Positions 34,141 through 42,911 of a stretch of 64,000 nt of DNA are shown here, piece by piece. The position numbers were made by a program, and so were the translations under genes. This DNA comes from F1-120-MAGs238 sp964484185 (GTDB taxonomy: Bacteria > Planctomycetota > Phycisphaerae > Phycisphaerales > UBA1924). Location: NCBI GenBank assembly GCA_964484185.1, contig CAZAEQ010000003.1:1-64000 (forward strand), read 5' to 3'. How positions within the stretch are numbered: position 1 is the first letter of the stretch; each line of letters opens with the position of its first letter. The notes beneath the pieces were generated by a model. It did not search any database. It worked only from the letters and a program-made list of their open reading frames with translations, and was not told where the DNA came from.

Positions 34141-35771
34141 CGCGCGGGCTCGTCCGGCTTCGTATCTGAATCCGGATCCGTTTCAGGAATCGGCTCGGTC
34201 CACTGCTTCAAAGTCTCTGGCGCTGGAATTGGCGGCAATCCGAAGGTTGCGCGCAGAGCGTTTTGCTCGAGCAATGCCGCCGCGAAATTTTCGGGGGCGA
34301 TTGTTTTGACAGCGCCTGCCACCACTCCAACATACACATTTCGCGCTACGTTGTTCGCTGGCGCTACAGAGGCCGTTGGCGCGGGGGTCGTGACGGTGGG
34401 CGGCGGGCCTCCGAATGGGTTGACGATGTTTGCAACTGGCGGCGGCGAAGCAGGATCGAGCGACGAAAAGAACAGCCAGAGTTCAGAATTGTCTTTGCCC
34501 GGCGGCGCGACCAGTGGCACGCCTTGATACGTAAAGATGAAATCACCGAATCGATACACCGGCGGCATAGACAGGGTTGCAAGCCGCGCTTTCGCACGCT
34601 TCTCCTCCAGCCTTGGCAGCATGATCACCTGGCCAAGGTTGGTGCCCAGAACTGGAATGCGATCCGGAGTGGTGCCACTGCCAGAAAGTGTAAATGACGA
34701 TGTTGAGAGCGAGTTTGTGAGAACCAGCTCTGCAACGTGATTGGGCAGGGGGTCCTGAGCAACTATTGCAGTTTGGAACGTAGTGGAAATCGCAGAGGTG
34801 TAAGCCTGATCCAGATAGGCGCTTGCCGCGGTTGCCTTGGCCTGAGCCGTTGCCACCGCGGTTCGCGCCGTGTTCACCATTGAAAATGCAAACACCATAT
34901 ATGCCGCAGTGCAGGTACATACAAACACCAGTGGCGGCACAACCGCGGCGGCTACTGCTTTACCGGTCGATACTTTCTGTGAGAATTTGAGCCCGATTGA
35001 CGCCGACACCATCCACCAGATCCCGCCAAGAAATGAATACGCGCCAACGCATGGCAGAATGTTGATGAACGCTGCGCCGGAGGTATAGCAGAGGGTCGCG
35101 TAGGTGTGCCGCAACGAATATGCGGGTTTATTAATACCGATGCACATAATCATGTGTGCACAGGCTCCCCATATGAGGATAAAGACCGGAAATGCAACAA
35201 ACAGGAAGAGGCCGATGAAGCCGAAACCGGCGCCCATTGCCCAGAGCGGTGGTCCGCCGCCACCACCAGCGCCCATGGAAGCCATCGCAATAGCCCCGAT
35301 TACAAAAACAAGCAAGGTCCCCCATGCGACCATCGAGATCACTATGTTTGAGAAAATTGCAAACCACCATGCCGCGCCGGTGCCTGTACCCGGGCGAATG
35401 CCCGCGCCCAGAATGTGCGGCCGAAGCATGGCGGCCGTAGTAGTCTTCCACCATCTGGCAAAGAAGCCAAGGTTGTCGCTGGTCCAAGGCACATCAGGCG
35501 CCTGCGTTGCCTCTTCGTCCACGCCGATCTCCGGAGTCAGCCGCATGGAATCCATTTCCAGTGGCTGCTGGCAATTCACGCACGCGAAGGCGCGGGGTTC
35601 GAGGTGGCCGCGTGAGTCGGTGCCGAAATATTGCTGCGCGCAGTGGGGGCAATGGAACCTGACCGCGCCAGGGATGAAGTCAAAATCTGAGGGCTTAAAG
35701 GGCGTGCCGCATTCGGGGCATTGGCCTTTTGTGTTGTTCCACAGTGAGTAGTTGCAAGTTCTGCAGTTCAT
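34137..35771 (-). CDS. Zinc-ribbon and Yip1-type multi-pass membrane protein
   Basis: 544 residues. The N-terminus has two zinc ribbons: CRTCNYSLWN...CPEC, then CPHC...CVNC (cysteines near 3-20 and 41-68). About 200 residues of membrane helices follow (near 135-165, 180-215, 250-275, 285-310), with a pattern like Yip1 domains. A helical, Ala-rich segment and a Pro/Ala-rich C-terminal region containing PVANIVNPFGGPPPTV come last. Probably a membrane organiser of unknown role. It converges on the sulfotransferase gene with overlapping stops. Confidence 0.65.
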   Translation of the reverse strand: MNCRTCNYSLWNNTKGQCPECGTPFKPSDFDFIPGAVRFHCPHCAQQYFGTDSRGHLEPRAFACVNCQQPLEMDSMRLTPEIGVDEEATQAPDVPWTSDNLGFFARWWKTTTAAMLRPHILGAGIRPGTGTGAAWWFAIFSNIVISMVAWGTLLVFVIGAIAMASMGAGGGGGPPLWAMGAGFGFIGLFLFVAFPVFILIWGACAHMIMCIGINKPAYSLRHTYATLCYTSGAAFINILPCVGAYSFLGGIWWMVSASIGLKFSQKVSTGKAVAAAVVPPLVFVCTCTAAYMVFAFSMVNTARTAVATAQAKATAASAYLDQAYTSAISTTFQTAIVAQDPLPNHVAELVLTNSLSTSSFTLSGSGTTPDRIPVLGTNLGQVIMLPRLEEKRAKARLATLSMPPVYRFGDFIFTYQGVPLVAPPGKDNSELWLFFSSLDPASPPPVANIVNPFGGPPPTVTTPAPTASVAPANNVARNVYVGVVAGAVKTIAPENFAAALLEQNALRATFGLPPIPAPETLKQWTEPIPETDPDSDTKPDEPAR

Positions 35772-36445
35772 GTATTGTCTCAGAGTATGGAGTCGAAGGG
35801 TGCAGCGTGGTGGAAGTCTGACGAGTTGTTATTCGTGGTACGGGGATTTGCGTTTTAGGTTGGCGTGGGCTGGGTGTCAATGAGGTGTCTCGAGAACGCT
35901 GATGGCGCCGTTTCCGCATTCACACCAACCCCGCTGGACGCCGCGTGGCCCCTGTCCTGCGAAATGGCTTCGGCATTTTTAAGGGCGAGGTGGTGCCGAG
36001 CGTTCGGGAGGTCGATCCGTGGTCGCGATCCTTTGGTGCGGGGCTTGGAAGGTCGCAAATGTCGAGCACCGAGCAGCGCGGCTGGAGCAGTGGCTTTTTA
36101 GGTGTCAGGAAAGGAAGGTCGTCTCAAAGCGTTTCCTGGAAAAGGGGCCGGATCTCTCCGGCAGACCCCGACGACACCCAGTTCGAATTTGAGAAGGTAG
36201 ACCAGAAGTTACGAATCAATGAACTTAATGAGTCGGCCGCGAGCATGGGATCGGGACAAAGCATGTGGCTGATGAGTGGTCATGTCGCCAGATACGGGTT
36301 GGAGCTATTCATCCAGATGTGGTGATCCCGCGGCGGGAGAAGCCGCATTTTGACCGACATAGATTGCTGCACGAATAGCCGCACGAAGCGAAGGAACGCT
36401 GTCGCGAGTGAACGGGCGAAGAAGAGAGATGAACTTGGGATGCGA
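35772..36445. other. 674-bp intergenic region with no supported gene
   Basis: Open frames exist on both strands (for example 35945-36325 plus and 35855-36058 minus), but none shows a domain, a ribosome-binding site or a coding-like composition. I looked for RNase P RNA, tmRNA, SRP RNA and tRNA hallmarks and found none. It must contain the promoter of the leftward zinc-ribbon gene and the end of the leftward YdbL gene. It may hold a decayed gene. Confidence 0.45.
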
Positions 36446-37156
36446 TTACTTCTTCCGCCAGGAGCCGGAATCTTCCTTGATCATGTCGCCAATGCGGGCG
36501 TTCGCGATGTTGCGGGCAGCTGCACGCTGTGCGATCGTTGCGACGTCGGTCTTATCTTTGTCGGCCAGGAGTTTGTACTCGGCGGTGCGTCGGGTGTTCT
36601 CTTCTTCGACTGTGGCGACGAGCGATCTGTCGGACTGGTCGGCGGCTTGCACTATCTCAACTAGTCCGGCGGACGTCTCGCCGACTTTGCCCTGGGTCTT
36701 CAACTTTGTGAGTTTCTGGTGGCGGGCAAAATCTTTGACGCGGATCCAGTGGTCTTTGGCGACGCGGAGAAATTCATCAGGTCCTGCGTGTTCGATGTTG
36801 CGAATGGCATTGCGCGATGCGATGGTTTCCATGGTCGCCTTGACAGGGGCTTTGGGGTTTTCCTTGTTGATTTCATCGGCGAGGAGCTGGTAGAGATCGC
36901 GGCGGTCTTTGTTTTCGGCAGTGATGAGGGCAGTAGTTGTCGGATCGACAGCGGAGTCGACGGCATCGATATAGCCGTCGACGGTTTCGCCGACCTGGCC
37001 CTTCTTCTTCAGCGATTTGAGCTCGGCATCGCGGGACTTAAACTGTTCTTTGAGCTGGTCTTTGGTCGGCTGGGCCGCGCTGGACTCGGCCAGTACGCTG
37101 GGAGAGATTGCCGAGATGGCAAAGAGCACGCAGAGAACGAGTGTGATGTTTTTCAT
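36446..37156 (-). CDS. ydbL: YdbL-like (DUF1318) periplasmic protein, duplicated domain
   Basis: 236 residues with a signal peptide (ITLVLCVLFAISAISPSVLA). Two DUF1318 units are present. Unit 1 spans ~45-138 (KKKGQVGETVDGYID, LYQLLADEIN, ASRNAIRNI). Unit 2 spans ~150-236 (KTQGKVGETSAGLVE, EYKLLADKDK, AAARNIANARIGDMI, ending SGSWRKK). E. coli YdbL has one unit and restrains assembly of YnbE on the lipid-transport protein YdbH. The doubled form here is unusual. It is the last gene of a three-gene operon, starting at the stop of the YnbE-like gene. Confidence 0.8.
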   Translation of the reverse strand: MKNITLVLCVLFAISAISPSVLAESSAAQPTKDQLKEQFKSRDAELKSLKKKGQVGETVDGYIDAVDSAVDPTTTALITAENKDRRDLYQLLADEINKENPKAPVKATMETIASRNAIRNIEHAGPDEFLRVAKDHWIRVKDFARHQKLTKLKTQGKVGETSAGLVEIVQAADQSDRSLVATVEEENTRRTAEYKLLADKDKTDVATIAQRAAARNIANARIGDMIKEDSGSWRKK

Positions 37157-37395
37157 TACTTGGTTCCTTCGGCAGGGTCAGCAGGAGTTTTTGTGGTGGG
37201 CTTTTCGATGTCGCTGAAGAAGTCGTCGAGTTTCTGATCGGCTTCAAGATAGATGTGAAGCGTGATATCAATGGGCTTGACTTCGATCGGTTCAACTTTG
37301 ACGGTGTGTGTGCAGCCTGGCAGCGCTGCGAGCAGGGCCGTCATAAGGAGTCCGGCACAGCGGATCACGTTGGGGGGCTTTGATGTTGAGGTCAT
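37156..37395 (-). CDS. ynbE: YnbE-like outer-membrane lipoprotein
   Basis: 79 residues. The signal ends in a lipobox LPGC with C28 as the lipidated residue. Then comes a beta strand pattern KVEPIEVKPIDITLHIYLEA and a short acidic helix QKLDDFFSDIE, matching the layout of E. coli YnbE, which ends in KADKDVEELL. YnbE joins the C-terminal strand of YdbH at the outer membrane. Its start overlaps the YdbH-like stop by four bases (ATGA). Confidence 0.75.
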   Translation of the reverse strand: MTSTSKPPNVIRCAGLLMTALLAALPGCTHTVKVEPIEVKPIDITLHIYLEADQKLDDFFSDIEKPTTKTPADPAEGTK

Positions 37396-39260
37396 TTTGT
37401 CTCCGGTGCGGGTTGCTTGAAGAAATCTTCCAATGCGTTGCGGGCAGCTTTGGTAACCTCTGATTTCGCGGCAATCCGCGACGCCAGATCGAGTACTGCA
37501 TCTTGCACGTGCAGGTCAAGCGTGAGGTTCAGTCCCTGGGGATCTTTGCCATGACGCCCGTAGCCAGAGAGATAGGTTAGGGCGACTGTGCGATCGCCTT
37601 TGCGGGTGAGAGCGACGGTAAGAGTTTTGTAGGAAAAGTCCCTCAGAGCTTCCACGATCTTGTCGCGAATGGGGCGCATGAGTTCATCGGTCGCAAAGCG
37701 CGGGTCTTGTTTGTCGAGGAGTTCGCCCACGGCATCGGCATCGGCGACCTGTATGTATCCGTGTGATGGATCGGCATAGAGCCTCCCGGTGAGGTCGCCG
37801 AGTCTGGCCTTGCCGCTGGACCAGTCGAGGGCGAAATCAACGTTGCCGCTCACGCGACCTTCGCCAGATGCGTGTTTACTGCTGAGGATGGGGAGCCAGT
37901 GCTCGAGGTCGAGGTTGGAGAGGTTGGCGCGAGTGTGGATGCGTGGAGCGGCGGGATTCCAGGTGAAGGGGTCGATGGAGATTGTGCCGCCGTCGTCGAT
38001 GATTGCGGCGAGATTTGAGATTTCGATCTCATCGGGGGAATTCATATTGGCGACGCCCCGAATATCGGTGAGTGCGAAGTCGCCAGCCTGCATGGAGCCA
38101 TCGTTGAGAGAGAGTTGCCCGCTCTGGAGCTTCATGCCAGCGCCATCTTTGCGAGCGCGGCCGGTCACAGAAACTGTGGGCAGCGTTGCGGTGATAGCGC
38201 TGGAAGTTTCGATGGTGATGGGTGTTTGCGCGTTGAGTGCGATGTCGAAGAGAGTTGCATCGGGAGCAGAAGGGTCAGGGGAGTGGGTGAGTGTGCCGCG
38301 GAGTGAGGGGATATCGAAGTGGTCGGAAGCGGTGATGAGGTTGAGGCTGAATTGTGTGTCAGAGAGTCTGCTGGCGTGGAGATTGACGGAGTTGAGGGTG
38401 TAGTCTCCGATGGTAAGTTGATCGGAAACGAAGCGCGTGTTGAGCGCAGAGAGTCCGCGGGAGTCGAGCGTGGCATCTGCGGTAATCTTGACTGCAGAGC
38501 CGGTGAGATCGAGCGTGTTGAAGCGATGAGTGATGGACTGGATGTCAGAGTTAAACTCGATGGAAGTAGCGGATGTGAGGCGGTTGCGCTTCATGGTGGT
38601 GTGCCACTTCGCTGGTGCAGCCGGCACAGGAGAAACAGTGAGGGAGGGAATGTCGCCATCGATCGTGATGTCAAAGGTACTGGAGTCTGAGCGGATCTGT
38701 GCGACGACGGTGGTGGTGCGTTCAAAGGCGCTGACAGCAAGTTTGGCTTCCAGGGCGCCAGCGACGGAGGGAGTGATAGTTCCTGAGACCGCGATGTCGT
38801 ACCGTGTCGTATCTACTTCTGCACGGATGACTGAGCTCTTGATCTCGATGAGGTCGCAGGGGAGGCTGATCGGTGTTGGAGTTGTTGTGGCTGCAGGCAC
38901 ATAACCCAGGTTCATTTCACCATTGACGGATTGAAGATTCCACTGCGCATCGGTGAGTTGAATCGTGTTGACCCGGGACTTGAGGAGATTTCGAAGCGTG
39001 AAGGTCACATCAACATTGGACACTTGAAGCCAGGGAGTTGTTCCGATAGTGAGTTTGGAGAGCTGGATGGCACTCAAGCTTACCGAATCGAGCTGGTATG
39101 TGGCAGGCTGCAGATGAGCGGCGGCGAGAGATTTGTCGATGGCCCAGCGTGCGAGCGGAAATCGGCCGAAGTACCAGCCCGCGCAGACCAGGAATACAAG
39201 CAAGAGCGCTGTGATGAGCAGTCGCTTTCGTGTAACTATTGGACTACGAGCTTTTGACAT
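37392..39260 (-). CDS. ydbH: YdbH-like AsmA-family intermembrane lipid-transport protein
   Basis: 622 residues from ATG 39260. An upstream in-frame start at 39479 would add 73 residues rich in Cys and Pro and overlap a divergent gene, so it is rejected. A basic N-terminus (VTRKRLL) and membrane helix (ITALLLVFLVCAGWYF) are followed by ~580 residues of beta-strand repeats (for example VDVTFTLRNLLKSRV and LDLEHWLPIL). The closing region resembles YdbH, with VADADAVGELLDKQDPRFA and a helical end. Phospholipid movement across the periplasm is inferred from YdbH. The gene order YdbH-YnbE-YdbL matches that of E. coli. Confidence 0.75.
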   Translation of the reverse strand: MSKARSPIVTRKRLLITALLLVFLVCAGWYFGRFPLARWAIDKSLAAAHLQPATYQLDSVSLSAIQLSKLTIGTTPWLQVSNVDVTFTLRNLLKSRVNTIQLTDAQWNLQSVNGEMNLGYVPAATTTPTPISLPCDLIEIKSSVIRAEVDTTRYDIAVSGTITPSVAGALEAKLAVSAFERTTTVVAQIRSDSSTFDITIDGDIPSLTVSPVPAAPAKWHTTMKRNRLTSATSIEFNSDIQSITHRFNTLDLTGSAVKITADATLDSRGLSALNTRFVSDQLTIGDYTLNSVNLHASRLSDTQFSLNLITASDHFDIPSLRGTLTHSPDPSAPDATLFDIALNAQTPITIETSSAITATLPTVSVTGRARKDGAGMKLQSGQLSLNDGSMQAGDFALTDIRGVANMNSPDEIEISNLAAIIDDGGTISIDPFTWNPAAPRIHTRANLSNLDLEHWLPILSSKHASGEGRVSGNVDFALDWSSGKARLGDLTGRLYADPSHGYIQVADADAVGELLDKQDPRFATDELMRPIRDKIVEALRDFSYKTLTVALTRKGDRTVALTYLSGYGRHGKDPQGLNLTLDLHVQDAVLDLASRIAAKSEVTKAARNALEDFFKQPAPETK

Positions 39261-39477
39261 TCGATTACTTTCAGTTCTGCACGTGTATGGAAGGCAGTGT
39301 AAGGATGAGCCGGGTTCACGGAATGGGACGGGCGGGAATGAGCAGAGTTCCGGGCCCTGCAACATGACTGGGGGATTGCCGAATAACTCAGTAGTGGGGC
39401 ACGAACACGCTGCGATGTTGCAATTTGGCGTGTTGTCGAGCGTTGTACAATTGAGAAGTACATTCGAGGGCTTTGCC

Positions 39478-40449
39478 ATGAATTCAGTTCGTCGCCGTTA
39501 TCGTGTCTGCCAGATTGTTCTTGGAGCTGTCTTGACGCTGAGCGGATCTGCAATTGCGCAGACTTCGGACAAGTCTGATGCGTTGAGTGGACCCGCAGTG
39601 CGCGAAGGCGGCGTGCCTGGCGATTCGAAGAGTTTCACTGGTGGGAGGCGGCGTGAGGGAGATCGGCCGCTGGCGCACAGGATGTTCTTGCAGTCGCTTG
39701 ATGTCATTCGTGGAGAGAAGGCTCCGGCGGCGACGCGGCTGAGCCAAGAGCAGGAAAAATCGCTGCGAGATTTTGAGAAAGCGTTCCAGACTGAACAGCG
39801 GGCGTATTTTGAAAAAAACCGCGAGGCAATTCAGAAAGCACGCGAAGCGCTGGGGCTCAAGGGTGAGATGGAAGAGGGCGATGGATTCCGGCGCGGTGTA
39901 GAGGAGATTCGGCGTGCACTCCAGGAGAAGAAGGCTCCGGCGAAAAAACCCGCGCCCGCGACTGAGCCTACAGAAGAATCGATGATGTCGGAAGATGCGA
40001 TGAATGAGGCGATTGAAAAAGCGCGTGGCCAATTGCAGCGGATTTATGCGAACGCCCCCAAACCGGGGGATGTGCACACGCGGCAATGGGCGGTGCTGAC
40101 TGAACCGCAAAAAGAACTAGTGATCAAGGAGATCGATCGCCTTCAGGCGAGCGAGGGCGAAGATCGCAAGAACTACCTGGGTCGTCGCGACATGTTGAAA
40201 CAGGACATGGAGGACATTGTCGCGGGGAAGAAAGAAGTTGATGTCAACGATCCAAGATTGCCAGAAGCGATGCGAGAGAAGCTGGCTGCGATGACGCCGG
40301 AGCAGCGGCGCGAGGCGGTCCGCAAGTTCATGGAAGAGCGGGGACGCAAAGCTGCCGCTGGGACTGAGAAGAAAGCGGCGCCAAAGATGGACGATGTGAC
40401 TTTGCCGCCACCGCAAGAGCCTGGCTCGGACGAAATGGACGAGAAATGA
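39478..40449 (+). CDS. Exported highly charged protein, function unknown
   Basis: 323 residues from ATG 39478, which directly precedes a signal peptide (RRYRVCQIVLGAVLTLSGSAIA). The body is rich in Lys, Glu and Arg and should be mainly helical (LSQEQEKSLRDFEKAFQTE, FEKNREAIQKAREALGL). It contains MTPEQRREAVRKFMEERG, a pattern seen in many planctomycete periplasmic helical proteins. The C-terminus is Pro/Glu-rich. No enzyme motif is visible. Divergent from ydbH with 217 bases between starts. Confidence 0.65.
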   Translation: MNSVRRRYRVCQIVLGAVLTLSGSAIAQTSDKSDALSGPAVREGGVPGDSKSFTGGRRREGDRPLAHRMFLQSLDVIRGEKAPAATRLSQEQEKSLRDFEKAFQTEQRAYFEKNREAIQKAREALGLKGEMEEGDGFRRGVEEIRRALQEKKAPAKKPAPATEPTEESMMSEDAMNEAIEKARGQLQRIYANAPKPGDVHTRQWAVLTEPQKELVIKEIDRLQASEGEDRKNYLGRRDMLKQDMEDIVAGKKEVDVNDPRLPEAMREKLAAMTPEQRREAVRKFMEERGRKAAAGTEKKAAPKMDDVTLPPPQEPGSDEMDEK

Positions 40450-40826
40450 GACTCACCTGCAGAACTGCAGCTTAGAGCACGGACTCTGTTCGTAGCGGCG
40501 TTTGCATACTGATAGTAATGTCAGATTGTGGACAGCGCAAGAATTTCACTATTGTAGAGATTTCAGTTTTCTCACGCGAGTTCGGGGAAAAAACCCTGAT
40601 TTGTAGTTGTTTTTGCAATTCTACTAGATCGTGCGTGGGACATATTGGAGTCCAAACGGTCAAACTAAAATGTTAAGACAGAGAATCTTGAAGATTCTGC
40701 GAAACGTTGTGCCGATGTGAGACGTATAACAAGGTGGCACTTGTTGCTCAAAAAAGTCTCTCTCTCCTCCAGCGGGGCGCTGTCTTAGATGGCGCCCTGC
40801 TTTGTTTTTAGGTTGTGGAGAGGGAT
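40450..40826. other. 377-bp intergenic region with hairpin and orphan terminator
   Basis: No protein-coding frame looks real. An AT-rich stretch (40500-40690) precedes a 7-bp perfect hairpin AGAATCT/AGATTCT (40682-40698), a TATAAC box (40725-40730), a CU-rich run CTCTCTCTCCTCC (40758-40770) and a strong terminator (40771-40809). This could be the 3' end of the preceding transcript or a separate small RNA. Confidence 0.4.
40771..40809 (+). terminator. Intrinsic terminator
   Basis: AGCGGGGCGC (40771-40780) pairs with GCGCCCTGCT (40792-40801) apart from one mismatch, and is followed by TTGTTTTTA. It is 320 bases past the nearest plus-strand stop (40449) and converges on the leftward anti-sigma gene. 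Confidence 0.7.
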
Positions 40827-42092
40827 TCAGCGGCCAACAACCACGGGGACGCGGACGCGAGGGACCCAGTTTTCGGGTGACTGGGTAAACCAGAGTATGG
40901 TCTCAGGGTCAGTGAGGGGACCAGCGTCAATGGCGGTTGGAAGCTCGATGAAGGTGGCGACCGAGTCGGTCTTTTCGGCGAGCAGGCCCTTAATGGCGGC
41001 GAGGGAGGTTGAGGCGGCGTCAACTTCCACCACAAAGCCGGTGGGCTTGCGTGGGATCGTTGATTCCGTCATCTGGAACGAGGGCGAAGAGAAAGGCATC
41101 TGGATGCGGTGGAACGATTGGGCGAACTTCGCAGCGGCGTGAATCGAGCCGGATGCGATTGCCTGGTCGTGATTCTCTTTCGAGCGTGCCATCGGTTGCG
41201 AAGGCTCGGCGGTGGCCGATGCGATGGTGTCGACGACTTCAGCTGAAATGTCGCGGCCAATACGCCATGAGCGTGATGCCTCGGGCCGAACTGCGGAGAG
41301 CTTGTCTACTTGAGCGACGGCTTGCTCAGAACGGAGCGTCGCAACGCGGATAGCGAGGCGGCCGTCCTTTGCCAGTGCCGCGGCTTGATCTGCAGAAATG
41401 ATTCGATCTGGGAGCGAAATCGCAGAGGCGAGATCAGACTGGGTTGGCGCGCCGGCGTCTACGAGGCGAAGCTGAGGATCCTCTTCGACCAAGGAGATCT
41501 CGGTGGGACTCTCATCAGAATTACCAGGTGCGCTTGCTATTTCGATCTTGGGCGAGGCTGTTGATTCGGGAAGAGGTACTGCAGTCTCTCGCGGCAGAAT
41601 AGCAATTGGACCAATTGGCTTGGCGAAGTTATTGAGGAACGCGGTTGCGCCCCAGTACAGACCGCCAGAAATGAGCAGCAGCACGCCCGCGGCCATTGCC
41701 ACGCGCGACTGGTACCAGGGGTTCTGGGCGATTTCCATACGGCGCATGCCGCCGATTGGTGTGCCATCAGAAACGAGTTTGAGTTGTGGCGAAAGATCTT
41801 CTTCGAGCGGCGAGCCAACCAGAGCTTGCTGTTCAAATGCGATCTGGACGCGTGAAAGCAGTTCGGCGGGGGCGCGTTCCAGCGGCATGCTCATGAGCAG
41901 CGAGCGGTTGATTCGCATCTGTTCGAGCTGGCGGAAGAGGACGGGATCAGTGAGGAGGCGAAGCGTGAGAGAATCCATGCGATCAGGAGTGAGTTCCCCT
42001 TCGACGTATGCGAGCAGTTCCTCTTCGGTGAAACCAGCGCCGCTGTCACCAAAGTCTGCTGAAAGGGAATTGAAGAAACGGTCCTGACTCAT
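40827..42092 (-). CDS. Membrane anti-sigma factor
   Basis: 421 residues, encoded 20 bases after its likely partner sigma factor. The N-terminus has an anti-sigma-like helical domain (FTEEELLAYVEGELTPDRMD, DPVLFRQLEQMRINRSLL), without the Zn-binding HxxxCxxC. One membrane helix lies near 130-150 (VAMAAGVLLLISGGLYWGA). The ~270 residues after it would be outside, Pro/Ser/Ala-rich at first and then a folded region. It should hold the ECF sigma at the membrane until released. Confidence 0.75.
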   Translation of the reverse strand: MSQDRFFNSLSADFGDSGAGFTEEELLAYVEGELTPDRMDSLTLRLLTDPVLFRQLEQMRINRSLLMSMPLERAPAELLSRVQIAFEQQALVGSPLEEDLSPQLKLVSDGTPIGGMRRMEIAQNPWYQSRVAMAAGVLLLISGGLYWGATAFLNNFAKPIGPIAILPRETAVPLPESTASPKIEIASAPGNSDESPTEISLVEEDPQLRLVDAGAPTQSDLASAISLPDRIISADQAAALAKDGRLAIRVATLRSEQAVAQVDKLSAVRPEASRSWRIGRDISAEVVDTIASATAEPSQPMARSKENHDQAIASGSIHAAAKFAQSFHRIQMPFSSPSFQMTESTIPRKPTGFVVEVDAASTSLAAIKGLLAEKTDSVATFIELPTAIDAGPLTDPETILWFTQSPENWVPRVRVPVVVGR

Positions 42093-42112
42093 GTACTTAC
42101 ATTTCCAACAAG

Positions 42113-42808
42113 TTACTCACTATCCGGCGAAAGGTCCGAAGCGGTCCGAACAGACTGCTCCATCAATTTTCGAAGAGACTCGCGGGCTCGGAAGAGCCGG
42201 CTCTTCACGGTTCCAACGGGCACCTGCAGGATTCCTGCTATTGCCTCGTAATCCATGCCGCGGCTGTCACGCAGCAGCAGAATTGAGCGATGTTCGTCTT
42301 CCAGTAGGGCAAGTGCCGCAAGAAGCCGATCATGCACTTCATTCTTTGAGACACCTGCCAAGCCCGACTGTTCCCGGCTTTCAGCAAATCCACTGTCGTT
42401 AGGACCGTCAGAATCGGAGTTTGCCGAGCCCATGCCTTCAAGACTGGCGTGTCGCCGGTATTTTTCGGACCGGATTTTGGACAGGCACGCATTGTGGACG
42501 ATGGTGTAGATCCAGGTGCTGAACTTGGAGCGTCCGTCGTAGCTTTCCAGGCCGTTAATGATCTTGACCATGGAGTCCTGAGCGACGTCTTCTGCGAGCT
42601 GGCGATGGCGCAGTATGCGGAAACAATGGGTAAAAACGCCATCCTGATGCCTGCGGAGAAGAGCGCCCAGGGCTCTGGCATCGCCATCGCGAACCAGGGC
42701 AATAAGTTCGGCATCGGGATCGGGCTCGGCGGGACCCAATGGCCGCACGCTCCCGGTGTTTCCGCCGGGTTTGCGATCATCTGGTTGAGAAGGTGGGGTT
42801 CTGGCCAA
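42113..42808 (-). CDS. ECF sigma factor (RpoE-like)
   Basis: 231 residues. Region 2: LIALVRDGDARALGALLRRH, DVAQDSMVKIINGLESYD and FSTWIYTIVHNACLSKIRSE. Region 4: ALALLEDEHRSILLLRDSRG, MDYEAIAGILQVPVGTVKSRLFRARESL. The first ~30 residues are Pro-rich and disordered. Paired with the membrane anti-sigma directly downstream. The Asp/Ser-rich linker between regions 2 and 4 is longer than in minimal ECF proteins. Confidence 0.92.
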   Translation of the reverse strand: MARTPPSQPDDRKPGGNTGSVRPLGPAEPDPDAELIALVRDGDARALGALLRRHQDGVFTHCFRILRHRQLAEDVAQDSMVKIINGLESYDGRSKFSTWIYTIVHNACLSKIRSEKYRRHASLEGMGSANSDSDGPNDSGFAESREQSGLAGVSKNEVHDRLLAALALLEDEHRSILLLRDSRGMDYEAIAGILQVPVGTVKSRLFRARESLRKLMEQSVRTASDLSPDSE

Positions 42809-42911
42809 GTCCCGGCTTTCGATATCCTGTCCGGCGGCGATTCCAAGCCGCGATTAGTGTGCAGATCGTACCGTCCCAAGCGTCTCATGGTTGGGCAAAA
42901 AGGCGAAACTC

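Noticed and set aside
35590..35610. GGGTTCGAGG stretch resembling a tRNA T arm
   Set aside because: It lies inside the zinc-ribbon gene and has no matching acceptor or anticodon arms.
35945..36325. 126-codon plus-strand frame in the gap before ydbL
   Set aside because: No recognisable domain, no ribosome-binding site and low-quality composition.
39261..39479. 73-residue N-terminal extension of the YdbH-like protein
   Set aside because: It is rich in Cys and Pro, precedes a normal membrane anchor at 39260, and would overlap the start of the divergent gene.
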